A DNA stretch of 64,000 bases, from NCBI GenBank assembly GCA_963082975.1, contig OY720346.1, forward strand, positions 38,033,787 to 38,097,786, given 5' to 3'. This DNA is from Labia minor (taxonomy: Eukaryota > Arthropoda > Insecta > Dermaptera > Spongiphoridae). Positions 1 to 11,592 of the stretch are shown here, in pieces. How positions within the stretch are numbered: the stretch's first letter is position 1; each line of letters starts with the position of its first letter. The position numbers and the translations under genes were made by a program. Below the pieces are notes generated by a model. That model ran no database searches and had not been told where the DNA came from. It saw only the letters and a list, made by a program, of their open reading frames with translations.

Positions 1-833
1 CTTACCTCGTATTAATATTTATTATTATCTAACTTATTATTATTATTATTAATATATAAAAAAGTCCGTTTTTGAAAGATAAAGAGAAGATTCTTTATTC
101 TCAAAATATCCTCTTCACTAACCGAAATAATAAAATTTTTTAATTTATTCATTTTACAATTATTTTGTGTAACTGGTAAGTGTTAGTCAGAGTTTGGACT
201 TGCCTGCTAAAATTGGGTATTATTACCCCCTTCATCAACAATTTCGGAGAGCTTTAACTCATTATTCATTACATAACAATAAGAATCAATTGCCATCTTT
301 TTAGAATTATTTTTAATTTCATGAAAATACTTGAACAAAAATTCTTTGATATCATTTTTCAATTAATTTATACTCGTACTTAATTTTAATTATTTTCTCA
401 TTAAAGAAATGATGTCCTTACCTTATAAAACATTTTATTTAATAATAAAAGCATTTCTCTGGAAATTATGAGTGGTATATAGTATACCAATTATACTTAT
501 TAAATAAATATGATAGAAATCCTATTAATTAAAACAGAATAAAAAAATACACATATAATAAATAAATAATATATTAACTTTATTTATTGTTAAGGTTAAA
601 ATATATTATTTTAAACTTTAACTTTTGTAAAAAAGAAAATTTTACTTCATGTTATCAAACGAAATGGAAATGAATTAAATTTATTTCTTTGACACAAGAA
701 ACATTGCTCTTTCATAAATCAATTCCTTTTAATTGAATTATATAATGAGTTTTAAAATTTATTCTATCTCTTGTATATGAATATATGCTATTTATTACAT
801 ATTTATAACATATATTATATATTTATAAAATAT
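1..833. other. AT-rich DNA, nothing recognised
   Basis: Low-complexity A/T-dominated sequence with short ATT and TA runs. No repeat family found elsewhere in the window, no coding signal and no RNA gene could be seen. Confidence 0.6.
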
Positions 834-1240
834 TAGATTTAGAGTATTTGAGAATATCATTCATTCTTCGCAGCATTTATGAGCCAAAGAAAGATGAGGT
901 CACCGGGGAATGGCGAGACTTCATAACGGGAATTTGCATGACCTCTATGCATCTCCAGATATAGTTATAATTATAAAATTGAGAAGGCTGCGATGGGCAG
1001 GGCACGTGGCTAGAATGGGAGAGGAAAGAATGGCTAAAAATATATTGGTGGGGAGACCGATTGGGAAACGTCCACTTGGAAGACCAAGGACGCGGTGGGT
1101 GAACAATGTAGTAAGGAACGTGAGAGAGATGAGAGAGGGTAGGAATTGGATGGTTGTGGCTCAGGATAGGGATACTTGGAGAAGTGTGATTGCTGCGGCC
1201 AATAACTTTTGAGTTCCGTAGAGCCACAGAGATAGATAAA
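834..1240 (+). mobile_element. 5'-truncated non-LTR retrotransposon, C-terminal end of ORF2
   Basis: The 3' end of a LINE. An open frame at 910-1212 encodes the post-reverse-transcriptase tail typical of many arthropod LINEs, with LRWAGHVARM, GRPRTRW and a final AQDRDTW segment before the TGA at 1210. Upstream, 834-909 still resembles the preceding family motif (RVFEN, then EVTGEW) but is broken by a stop and frameshifts, so the copy is dead. After the stop come a short 3' UTR (GAGCCACAGAGATAGATAAA) and a TA run. The same end recurs at 2651, 13077, 34395 and 54661. The missing 5' part fits incomplete target-primed reverse transcription. The clade is not assigned. Confidence 0.9.
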
Positions 1241-1249
1241 TGAAATATA

Positions 1250-1281
<32 letters not shown>
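1241..1281. repeat. TA microsatellite after LINE tail
   Basis: Mostly alternating T and A directly after the GATA-rich tail of the LINE copy; it may have grown from the retrotransposon tail. Confidence 0.7.
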
Positions 1282-1286
<5 letters not shown>

Positions 1287-1786
1287 CATTTAAATGATAA
1301 AAGTTTTTGGACGTTCGAATAATATAAGAAAATATTTAAACTTGTATTTATTTTTTTTTTTTTAAATATTACATATTTAAATTTTTTTTAGTTTAATTCG
1401 GATAATCAAGATGATTAATAGTCACAAAAATTTTGTTTTAATATATGTATAAAGTAATTAATTCTTTCATCAATTTCCCTAGATAATGTTTGATAAGAAT
1501 CTTTTTTTTTTAATAATAATATTTCATTGGGAAAAAAGAAAAATTAAATTGATAATTTAAAAATTTTTATAATGATTTTATATATAAAATAAAAAGATTT
1601 CTGCCAACCCCATAGTAAAAATACTGGCTAGAAACTAAAAAAATTTGGCAATTTTTTAACATATTTAGCGGACTTGTATTATAATCGATATATGTCTATT
1701 GATTTGTTTACCGTTGTCTAAAGAAAATTTTTGAAGAGAGGAATAACTTCTAAATTTTTAGGTTAATAAATTTTAATTTTAAAAAA

Positions 1787-1893
1787 ATCTGGAGTGTCTC
1801 CACTCAGTTATCTTGCAAATTTAAAATGGATTAAATAACATATATTATAATTAAATTAATTATAAATTATAAATTAAAATTAATAAATAATAT
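1787..1893 (+). repeat. Family B repeat, truncated copy
   Basis: Begins with the family B end CTGGAGTGTCTCCACTC and keeps about 105 bp, up to the AT-rich AATAAATAATATT segment, before homology to the copies at 4829, 22893 and 53282 is lost. Diverged (CAGTTATCTTGC against CGACTATCTCGC). Confidence 0.75.
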
Positions 1894-2503
1894 TGAGCTT
1901 ATGTCACAGTGATCAATAAATTACCCTAAATGAGATTTAAACGGAATAAATGTAATGAAATTTTTATATTTCTATTTCTGATTAATGAAATAATAAACAA
2001 AATAATGAAAATTGAATTAAATATAATATGTATTTGAATTTTTTACAAGTCCACTTCAAATATTTTATATTAGAAAAAAAATGTATATATTAAAATTAAA
2101 AATAAAAATTGTATTGATATTTAATTCATATTTTTTTATCTTTTATATTTTTTTTAATCTTTCTAAATAAGAATTTTAACAAAATCAATTTATTGTAATT
2201 AAATCAAAATATTATTATATATTTTATATTAGATATAAGTTTGTACGTAGTACAATATTTACTATGAAAATTAAGCGTTGAAAATTATTAAAAAAATATT
2301 CAAATTTTTTAATTATTATTTTTTATTGTTTTAGGGTTAGTTTCAAGTATTTTATAAATTATTATTAATAACAAATAATCCTATTATTTATTTATACAAT
2401 ATAATTTTTTAAATTTTATTTTTTTTTAAATTAAGTTAAGAATCAAAAGAAATCTCATTTTAAAAAAATTGCATTTTTCAAATATTTTATATAATAATAT
2501 TTT

Positions 2504-2537
2504 TACCGTCCGACGATAGTAAGGGAGGTATTGTTTA
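2504..2537 (+). repeat. Family A repeat, 5' end scrap
   Basis: Only the first ~34 bp of family A are present (TACCGTCCGACGATAGTAAG, then GGAGGTATTGTTT). The rest is absent, so this is a fragment. Confidence 0.75.
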
Positions 2538-2650
2538 TACTTATTTATATATGGTAAAGCAATTGTATAGTTATGATAACCTTATATTATCTATATTATA
2601 ATAAATGAGTAAAATAATTAAAATTTATAAAGCTATTTATTATATAATAG

Positions 2651-2968
2651 AAGAATTGCATGATCTCAATGCATCTCCAGACAAAGTAAGGGTTATAAAA
2701 TCGAGAAAACTGTGATGAACAGGGCAGGTGGGAGAGGAAAGAATGACGAAAAATATATTGGTGGGGATGGGGATTGGAAGACGGACGTCTTGGAAGAACA
2801 TGAACGCGTTGATTGGACAATATAGGAAGGGATGTAAGAGAGATAGGGGAGAGTAGGAATTGGATGGTTGTGGCTCAGGATAGAGAAACTTGGAAAAATG
2901 TGGTAGCTGTGGCCAATAACTTTTAAGTTCCTTAAAGCTAATGAGATAGATGAGATAGATAGATAGAT
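2651..2968 (+). mobile_element. 5'-truncated LINE copy, degraded
   Basis: Second copy of the LINE end seen at 834. It starts at the segment for ELHDL, keeps KSRK and the CAGGGCAGGTGGGAGAGG core, and ends after GTTGTGGCTCAGGATAGAG with a GATAGATAGATAGAT tail at 2947-2968. Several small deletions and frameshifts destroy the frame. A 74-residue open frame on the opposite strand is a shadow of this copy. Confidence 0.85.
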
Positions 2969-4828
2969 TTATTATTAAATACTCACTAAAGGTATATATT
3001 GGTGTGATTGAGAGATGCTTTAGATGAAATTAATGTGATTTATATATTTTACATTTTTTTAAAATTCTCTAAAAGGTGAGTGTTTTTTTAATTGATTTTA
3101 TATAAGGTTTCATTTTTCTTAATTTTTATTTTATTTTTTTTTTAAATTAACATTTAAAAGTTAAAGTGTTGATTGAATGGGTTAAATTTCTTCTCTAAAA
3201 TGAATTGAATTTGGGGAATGGACAAAATGGCTTGTTTGTTCATTCGAGTTTGTCATTCATAATTGAATCAAAATACAATCAAATTGTAATTACAATAGAG
3301 AGTAGAAAAAATCAAGTATCTATCAAAGGAGGTAAAAAAGACCGGTTTCTTTTTTTTCGTGTCGTCCCTCTTAAAAAGAGAATTCTAAAGGGACGTAGAA
3401 AAGGGAGGGCCATGCAAAAGCAGGTATTATTCTTGTCAAGAGTCTCGTTTCTCCCCAGTGGACAGCTCTTCAAATAATTTCAAAAGTGTTCAGGTGAATT
3501 CGCCACCACCTCCACACTCATTCTTTTCTCCACTTTTTTTTTGAGTTCAATCAAGATAACTTTTGAACTCCTTTGAAAAATAAATGTCTTCATTTTATAA
3601 TTAAAATAATCAAATTCTCTAAAGTATTATAATTTTTTTTTAACGAATGAAATAAAAGTAAAAATATTAAAATATTAAAATACCCCCTTGCCCTCTTTTC
3701 CCTCTCTCAACCTATATCCTTTGATAAGAGATTTTTATTTTTTACTTATTTATCATTAAAAATACTTTTTTATATTTCACTCTTATTGTAAAATATTTAT
3801 TTGAATTTATTAATTAATAATATATTAATTAACTAATATCTTTCAACGTTAAAACTTATGATAAAAAAATAATTATAAATTCTATTTCAAAGTCATTTGA
3901 TATTTATTAAATATAATATATTAATATTTTGGCATGCATCCTCAATAAAGACCATTATTATTATTGGTAGTATTATTAATTGATTATACTTTATGTGACA
4001 ATATATACATATTACCTGTAAATATTTAGAATATAAATATATTATTATTTTTATTTATTTATGAATTGCTAATGAATAAATATAATATAAATAAATAAAT
4101 AGATAATAAATAATAATTAATAGATAATAAATAGATATTTGCAAATAAATATTTTGTTGTAATAATTTAATAAAAATATAATATTGACTTTAAAATAAGA
4201 TTTTAAATAAATATTAATAATATCTGAATTATATATCTATGAATAATGATATCTGAAGGTAATATATGAGAGAAAAATGCAAATTAATTTTAATCATTAA
4301 TAACCTCATCCTATATATAATTATTATATTATTTTTGTGTATTAAATATTTATAAAATAATATAAATTATATAATACATTAGTTAGATTAAACATATTAT
4401 AAATATGTTTATGAATGGTGTTTTACTCAAAAATAATAATAGTAGTAGTATTGAATTAATCAGGAGTTAAGAATTAAAAGAATGACATTTCTTCGTTTCT
4501 ATCGAGAAATGTGCTATTAAATCCAATTCTATCAATTCTGTGCCCACTACATGCCTGTACAGAACGTCGAGACAAGACCAGGAAAGAGCCAAATTACTAT
4601 TTTCGAAATTTTCATTTTTTTTAAGAGCAACCAACATTTTTGTTACAATATATAATATAACAGCCTACATCCTTCTATGTATGTATGACTGAATGACTGT
4701 ATGTATAATAAATGCTCAAAATTATCGATTTATCATTGAAATAATATAAACAAAAAAATATACAATCAAACATTTTATTTTATTAATTTAATTTAAATGT
4801 GTACATTTGTCAGACTAAAAATAAAAAA
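2969..4828. other. Mostly AT-rich DNA; no supported gene
   Basis: Low-complexity sequence except for a more mixed patch at about 3190-3500. That patch holds a 90-codon open frame (3205-3477) whose Lys/Arg-rich product matches no family I know. With no repeat copy, splice context or codon signal to support it, I do not call it a gene. Another mixed patch, at 4490-4620, is unexplained. Confidence 0.5.
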
Positions 4829-5102
4829 ATCTGGAGCGTCTCCACTCGACTATCTCGCAATTCTGAATTGGATTAATTAACATATATTATATCTAAATTA
4901 AATTGAATTAATTAATTTATAAATTAAAATTAATAAATAATATTTATTAAACCAGTGCGTATTGTTGATGGCGCCACTTCACGTGCTGGTGCGTGATTAG
5001 CAGTCAACACATTAAAAAATTAAAAAAATTAATTATTGTACATTCAGCGATTCAATCATACCGAAATTTTATATATAGCAGTTTTATACAATTTTTAATC
5101 AT
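4829..5102 (+). repeat. Family B repeat, 5' half
   Basis: Matches the first ~270 bp of the full copies at 22893 and 53282: the CTGGAG/CTCCA mini-hairpin end, an AT-rich spacer, the GATGGCGCCACTTCACGTGC core, the GATTAGCAGTCAAC box and ATAGCAGTTTTATACAA. The distal half with the CATTATT/CACACA module is missing. Confidence 0.85.
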
Positions 5103-5371
5103 TACTTTGTAATTACCAGAAACATTTTATTTAGATAATTTTAAATACACTTGTAGTATTGAATTACTTAATTTTTTTTTTAATAAAAATATATTTCGGT
5201 TGTAAGATCCACTTTAACATCTTTTTTTTGGACAAACTTTAATATAATCTTACTGTTAAATTTTGTTGTAAATTTATTTTTTTATTTCGTTTTACAAAAA
5301 TAAAACGATAAAATACTGTAGAACCTGTGAGTAATTTCAAGTTGTATTTTTTTTTCTATTTTGATCATTTT

Positions 5372-5997
5372 TACCGACCGACGATAGTAAGGGAGGTATT
5401 GTTTTCACACCAAATTTCACATTTTACATATCTCCACGAATCATGCATTTTGTTAACAGAAAAAAGTAATATTTTTAGCATGATGTCTGTCCGTCCGTCC
5501 GTATAGATGAGTACAGCTTGAACGACTCAACGGATTTTGATGAAATTTCGTATATTTAATTAATGCATCAGTAGCAAGAATTCATCAACTTTTGGTGTAT
5601 ATTCGGAAACCGGATCTGGTAGTATTATCGAACGACGATAGGAAGTGAAGGATTATTTTCTCACAAAATTTCGCAAGAGGAGATTTTTTACATATCTCCA
5701 CGAATCATGCACTTTGTATTGGTTTTATTCTCGGAAAAAATCATCTTCATTAGTTTTTTCTTAATTTAAAATTATATGACGTCACAGCCAGTGCCTCCTT
5801 ATATATTATAAATAAAATAAAATTAAAAATATTTATGTTATATCCATATCTGTTTTTATTGCATTAATAGATATATTTAAATCTATCTCTTTGATTACTT
5901 CATTTGTGATAAAAATTCAATATATCTAAAGGTAGCTGGAAATTAATTTATTTCAAACCGTCGGTCGGTTCTGTGCCTGGCCACAAGTCGACTTATT
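5372..5997 (+). repeat. Family A repeat, near full length
   Basis: About 626 bp between TACCGACCGACGATAGTAAG and the GGCCACAAGTCGACTTATT end. It carries, in order, a first module (AATCATGCATTTTGTTAACA), a short CCGT minisatellite near 5488-5505, the TTTTGATGAAATTTCGTATA segment, a second diverged copy of the first module (ACGATAGGAAG to AATCATGCACTTTGTA), TGACGTCA, and CCGTCGGTCGG near the far end. Shared with 17205, 33621, 46549 and 51941. No coding capacity, so non-autonomous; its class is unknown to me. Confidence 0.88.
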
Positions 5998-7306
5998 TAA
6001 ATTCTTTTCTTTATTTTTATATTATCTTAAAACTACCGAAAGGTGCATACCTAACTCAATTATAAAATGTTTATTTTCAGTTAAGTTTAATTTTCAAGTT
6101 TAAAGTGAATGTTTATCTGTTTTAATTACTATACATTAAATAAATTTGTTTAAATAATACTTGTTTTTTTTGTGTTCATCTGTTAGGAAAATTTTTACGA
6201 CTGACTGATTTAAATTTTTCCCTCTAGGAAGGCATAAGTAATCATACTATATATTCCTCTCTCTCTTTCTCCCCCTCTATCTATCTAATGGAGGATTTTT
6301 TTTATTTATATTCCAACATGGATAAATTGAGAATGAGATGAATAATAGATTGTCAGATAAAATCAAAAATCCCAAAGGCAAAGTGTGGATAGAGATAATA
6401 TAATACAATAATAATAATAATATTAATAATATTCGTGGTGCTTCCTTGCCCCGAGGCCAAAGCATGCATGTTTCAGCTTAATAAACAAATTTATTTCTGC
6501 AGGCATCCCCGGGACCCCTCAACTTTCCTCTAATTATTCAGATAATTTCCTGTGAAAAATTCTTCCCCATTTATCTTCGGATCCTCCCATTTATCATTGA
6601 AGAACAAGCAAAGAAGGTTTCGATCTCGTCTACTTTCCACCCTCGACTCTCCCTCTACCACCCTTCAAAATCACCACTCTATTCTTTTTTTTTTTGTTTT
6701 TTTGTTTTTTTGAAATTATCTTAGCCCTATTCTGATGTGAGAGTGTTTGATTTTTCTTTTCTAAAATCCGATCTGTCACCGGTAGTTGTTATTTTATCTC
6801 CAATTACTTTCTTCTATTCATGCATATTTCCGGTTTGGAGTTGATCCAAAATCTAAACAGAAATGGAAAATGTGAATTGAGGACGAGACGTGGCTTTGTT
6901 TTCAACTACATCGTTGGTTGCTTTCTTCAGCTTCTCTCTCAAGAGGACAAGGAATAAAATTAATTAAAACTATTAAAACTTTTCATTTGTTTAATGAATA
7001 ATATCAACATATTTTCAAATATATAGTTTATATGTGAATAAAACAAACAAAATTTTTAATTAAATTCATTTTGAGAAGTTGATCTTGTCATAAATGATAA
7101 ACTATTTTAACTTTTATATGAAAATGTTAAAAAATATTTCAAATATCAATTTAATTATTGTATAATGATTGTATCCAGCATTTATTGAATTTCTAGAAGT
7201 AATCAAAAATTAAGAAAAATACACTTTAATTAAAATTAATTGATTATAGAGGGTTCTATATAAAGTTTTTACTGTAAATATTGAATATCCATATCATAAT
7301 ATAGTA
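5998..7306. other. Unique DNA with a pyrimidine-rich island
   Basis: AT-rich to about 6240, then CT-rich and more complex sequence (about 6240-6290 and 6480-6960) with no repeat copy in the window. A 62-codon minus-strand frame (6277-6465) is low-complexity Leu/Ile and not convincing. It may be regulatory or transcribed non-coding DNA. Confidence 0.4.
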
Positions 7307-7783
7307 CGAGGACAGGTTAATAAGTCCGTGAATTTTTGAATGAAACACAGGTGTTTGGATAAAAAATTATTTTATTTTTCATCTTTGTCTCCTCTTTGAG
7401 CTCTATACACTTCCAACGTTTCTTCAATTTTTTTATCCCTTCCAAAAAATAAGATTTGTTGAGGACATCAAAATAGATATTTGTTTGTGAGATGATTTCA
7501 TCGTTGGAATTTCTTCAAGTTTACAAGAAATAATCACTCTGGATAAATCCGATGAATAGCGGGGATAATTCGTATCCCAATTCATGGATTTTCATGAACA
7601 TTCATTTTTTTCCATTTCCCTCTCCAATCACGAGGTAGTGGATGTCAAACAAAAACTAAAATACCCAGCTGGTTCAAATTTCGACATGAGTTAGCCGATA
7701 GTTGCCTGCTGACAAGAGTAGTGTGGCATTTCAATTTAAGAGACGGGAAATTCAAAACGCACGGACTTATTGACCTGCCATCA
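7307..7783 (-). mobile_element. Mariner-derived MITE, M family
   Basis: Ends are CGAGGACAGGTTAATAAGTC (left, after a TA) and an imperfect inverted partner CACGGACTTATTGACCTG (right). Read on the minus strand, the ~477-bp interior has a 5' UTR-like part, a transposase start region, and then a jump to the HELGYELL segment just before the last catalytic Asp. It ends with the degenerate transposase C-terminus (codons resembling SNDEIISQ). The central catalytic region is deleted, so it must have moved using another element's transposase. Sister copies at 25308, 37450 and 61439. Confidence 0.85.
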
Positions 7784-9504
7784 TCCTTTGATCAAAAATT
7801 AAGATAAATTTTTACATAATTCACATTCATCTATAATTATTTTTTATTTCAAAATAACCTCTTCCACACACAAATCTTCTTTATTAACAGTTTGGTCATT
7901 TGAAACTGTTTGTGAATGGTAATCAAGATAACATGTCTTTAATCAACCGATATTGACGTGGTGATTTTTCTTTTAATCTCGATGATCGCTTGATTGTTGA
8001 GCTCTTTCCGGATCATAAGCATAGATCATTTTGTCTCATCAACTGTAATTACGTTTATCATAATTATTTATAATTATTATTATCAGAATGTTATCATTTA
8101 TCAAAAGAAATTCATTTTTCCATTTTAAAAATATCACCTACAAACATTTTTATATTTAACTTAACAAAACAACAGAAACGCGAAACTTCTGTCAGACTTC
8201 ACAGACAGTCATACCAATTTAAAAACAAAAAAAATTTGTATTAATATAAAAAGGTTTTATTTTACTTTCTGATCCTAGTAGTATTTTTTATTTGCAATAA
8301 GACAATCCCACACAAACATAATTTCAAATATATAAAAAAAAGGTACATGTGCTTGCAATCTTAGCTCATTAACTTTTATTATTTATTTATTTTTTTATTT
8401 AATAAAATGATCAATTATTATTTTATTTTGTTTTAAATAATAATTTTAATTTATCTTTGTTCATCCATCTCCTTCATTAATAATAATTGATAATATAACC
8501 GAAGACAATTTATCCAATCCCCTCCATTGAACTCGTTGCGTAAACTTTCGTAATCATGATTTAAAATGAGCCCTAATTTGCGTCTCTCTAGGTTCCTTGG
8601 ATGGATGAGAATACCAAAACTTTACTCGAATTGCTTCCAATGTTGCTCTCTGGTTGTATGCCTGTCTGTCTGTTAGTCCTTTCAATTGAAGATAGTTTTA
8701 GGAACTCTCTCACTCACTCGGAGCAATCCATTCATTCATCGATGTAAGTTAGTTTCTAAAATCCTCTCGTACCCTTAAACCTCTCTCATTCTACCTCTCT
8801 CTCTCTCTTTCCATCTCGTTGTATAGACATCTCGAAATAATAGCAAGTGTTCATCCTTGCCCTTTGCATTCTGGTCATTAAGTGAATTATATACGGATAA
8901 ATTAGTTCATTGAAAATCAAGCAACACTCCTTTAATGGTGATCTCATGTCAGTGCCCATATTTAGATAATTGGTAGTTTCAAATGACTTTCGTTTATTTA
9001 CCCTATTAACGAATTCTATTACAGTATTGTCTAAGCAAAGAATTTGGATTTGGGGAAATCGAATATAATTCGAAATACAAAACCAAATAATCCACGTGTA
9101 ATTTAAATTAATCAGGAACTTCTTGAATGGTCTTGAAGAATACAGTTCGTTGAATCGTTATTCTGTTAAGAAATAGTCGTGAATTAAATAAAACAAATAT
9201 AAACTCTGATTTAAACAATTTTTATTAACCAATTGATTTTGATATATGTTAAATATAAATATAATAAATCAATAATGAAACTGATTTGAAATTCAGTTCA
9301 TAAAATAATTAAATAATTTCAGAAAGAGGAATATTTAAATGGTATTTATAATTTAAAGAAATTACATAGAAAAGTATATAAATGAGTAAGAAAGACCACA
9401 GAAAAATAAAACTTAAGTTTAAATACAATACTTATCAAAGTTTATAATAATAATAGATTTAAATTATAATTATAAATTGAATAAAATTCAAAAATATAAA
9501 TTTG
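7784..9504. other. AT-rich DNA with a complex island at 8520-8960
   Basis: No repeats shared with the rest of the window. At 8520-8960 the base composition is more balanced and CT tracts occur; no open frame of note. Candidate host regulatory or non-coding sequence, by inference only. Confidence 0.4.
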
Positions 9505-9850
9505 AAAATTGTATATATATGTGGGGATGGAGTTTTCGAGCTTCGCTTCGCAACTCGAGCGACCGATCAACCGAGACATCCAAAGCTTGGCTTCCGAATC
9601 CGCAAACCACTACCACGAAATCCACGCAGAGCGTGTTTTCTCTCTACGCCGTTCTACACAACAAGCGTCCCACTCGCTACAGCCGCATTCCCCCACTCCA
9701 CACCAAGAGCACCATTGGCCAATTCAACGGCCAATAGCAACCACGTTCCAGTCGTTTGGAACTTCTTTATTAAAAGGACCCCGGCACGATTCTATTTATT
9801 ACTGATTATCTCTGCACTCTGCTCACCCATCATTACGAAGATCTAAGAAT
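9505..9850 (+). promoter_or_regulatory. GC-richer LTR- or promoter-like island
   Basis: An abrupt, visibly GC-richer block in AT-rich DNA. It has two CCAAT-type motifs (GGCCAAT near 9716 and 9729), a TATA-like TTATTAAAAGG near 9768-9778 and a CTCTGCACTCTGCTCACC stretch about 30 bp downstream. This is the layout of an RNA polymerase II promoter, as in an arthropod LTR. It could be a solo LTR beginning near TGTGGGGATGG (9520). No second copy or target duplication was found. Three overlapping open frames (86, 114 and 98 codons) occupy all three forward frames, which points to composition rather than coding. Confidence 0.35.
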
Positions 9851-10035
9851 TATATTATTATATTCAAGAACTGAACAACAATTATTGTTAAAATTTTTTT
9901 TCTAAAATCTATACTATTCTATAATAAGTTTTTGCTTAATTGAATCTGTTTAATGTGTATGTGTTATTTTATAGCCCATTAAATAAATTACTATATTATG
10001 TGAGTATTTATGAAGTTAGATTATTACAAAAATTA

Positions 10036-10098
10036 AGGGGGGCGCAAGAATTTTTTTTTAAAATGGGGGCGCCGGTTCAGAAAGATTGGAAACCACTG
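10036..10098 (-). mobile_element. hAT-like terminal fragment
   Basis: Reads on the minus strand as CAGTGGTTTCCAATCTTTCT, then a GGCGCCCCC block, T-run and GCGCCCCCC. That resembles the terminus of non-autonomous hAT elements of the CAGTGGTT type. The other terminus and the 8-bp duplication were not found. Confidence 0.5.
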
Positions 10099-10106
10099 TT
10101 TTAGAT

Positions 10107-10960
10107 GAAGCAACGTGCCTATTATAATAGCTAATTAAACAGACTTTCAATTTAAAAATATTAAGTTGAAAAAAATAAATGAATATAAAATTGATATAAT
10201 AATAAATATTTTAAACAATTTAAATGAAAGCATTTTAAGGATTAATAAATTATTAATAAAATTAAAATAATTTTATTAAAGCTATATATATTAGTTTATC
10301 TGTTCACACAAACATATGGTCTTTACTCTTACAAAGTCCAATATGAAATTAGATTATTACAAAAATTTTTGAAATTGTAGAAGAAGAAAGATCGAGTCTC
10401 GACTTGAGCCCGGTGGTACATGGGGATCCCAAAAAGGGCAAGAGGCTTCTTGCCAACTTATGAGAATTAAAAATTTCTTAAATGGGGGCTCGACACTACC
10501 AACATTCTCATTCAGTAGCTCAATTATTCCAAAATAATTATTTATTTATTTAATTTTTAAATTCACGTCCACGTAAACAATTATTATTATAATTAATATT
10601 AATGTTTTATCCCCCTCCCTTTAAATATTTATTTATTATGCCATTCCTCAATCTTCTTCAAAGAATCAATTTCTTTAATTATTAAAATATTTATTATACT
10701 ATAAATGTTAAAATTGTCAATAATATTTATATATTCCGAGATATATAATTTTTAATCAAAGTACTTTTATTTAGCAACCATTCATTCATTTTAGTATTAA
10801 TTTATATAAATAAATAATTATTTGTCCTATGGTTTTATTTTAAAAATTTATAGAGGTCCTGAATGTTCCATGAATCCGAAAATCTCATTATTTTTAAATT
10901 AATTATTTATCTATTGATTCATTTTATATTTGAATAAATCACTATTGTAAGTAATATTAA
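10107..10960. other. AT-rich DNA with a short direct repeat
   Basis: A 20-bp-scale segment (TTAGATTATTACAAAAATT) occurs at about 10015 and again at about 10347. Both are followed by a G-rich ATGGGGG motif (10063 and 10481), so 10341-10500 may be a second, more decayed relative of the hAT fragment at 10036. Otherwise featureless. Confidence 0.4.
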
Positions 10961-10962
10961 TA

Positions 10963-11590
10963 CGAGGGCAATTCACAAAGTAGGTTACGTTTTGGAATTA
11001 AGACAAAACTAGTACAGAAAAAAAGAGCAACTAAAATACTATTTTTCTACATAATCGCCAAAAAAAAGTTGAGACATTTATCGATGAACGAGCTTCAAAA
11101 TTCCTTCCGCCGCCTGAGTGTGAGCCAGTCATTCACGGCCACGCGGAGATCATGCGTGAAATTTGCGGAAAACTGAAGGAAAGTTCGGTTATGGTGAAAC
11201 GACGGTTTCCTCTAATTTTTTCATTGATCTTTTCTACCAGTTCTTACAGTTTCCGATAAATTTCTGCGTGAAATTTGCGGAAAACTGAAGGAAAGTTCGG
11301 TTATGGTGAAACGACGGTTTCCTCTAATTTTTTCATTGATCTTTTCTACCAGTTCTTACAGTTTCCGATAAATTTCTATGGGTTTAAGTTTTTTTGCCCA
11401 CAAAAACTGGCTCAACACTCAGGCGGCGGATTTCTATGAGGAAGGAATTTCGAAGCTCTTTCATCGCTACCATATATGTCTCAATTTTTTTTTTGGCGAT
11501 TATGTAGAAAAATAGTATTTTTGTTGCTTTTTTTCCTGTACTAGTTTTGTCTTAATTCCAAAACGTAACCTACTTTGTGAATTGCCCTCG
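10963..11590 (+). mobile_element. Fold-back element made from a mariner 3' end
   Basis: A 628-bp element between TA dinucleotides (10961-10962, 11591-11592), with inverted arms of about 160 bp (10963-11133 and 11405-11590) starting CGAGGGCAATTCACAAAGTA. The right arm still reads as a mariner-type transposase C-terminus (ADFYEEGISKLFHRY, then GDYVEK and a stop near 11510), interrupted by a T-run. The left arm is an inverted copy of that same coding end. Between the arms lies a perfect 112-bp tandem duplication. It cannot encode a transposase. Confidence 0.85.
11153..11376. repeat. Perfect 112-bp tandem duplication
   Basis: Bases 11153-11264 and 11265-11376 are identical by eye, each starting TGCGTGAAATTTGCGG and ending GATAAATTTC. 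Identity in otherwise decayed DNA indicates a recent duplication, or an assembly artefact. Confidence 0.9.
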
Positions 11591-11592
11591 TA

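Larger units (their letters stand above)
1282..2650. other. AT-rich DNA with two repeat scraps
   Basis: Mostly A/T homopolymer-like DNA. Only the family B fragment at 1787 and the family A scrap at 2504 stand out; no gene is seen. Confidence 0.55.

Noticed and set aside
3205..3477. 90-codon frame with a Lys/Arg-rich product
   Set aside because: No recognisable domain, no second copy and no splice or codon support; AT-rich DNA yields such frames by chance.
5488..5505. Short regular CCGT repeats suggesting a CRISPR-like array
   Set aside because: A 4-bp minisatellite inside a dispersed eukaryotic repeat, without spacers or cas genes.
9477..9846. Three overlapping frames of 86, 98 and 114 codons
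   Set aside because: All three forward frames are open in the same GC-richer block, which reflects composition rather than coding.
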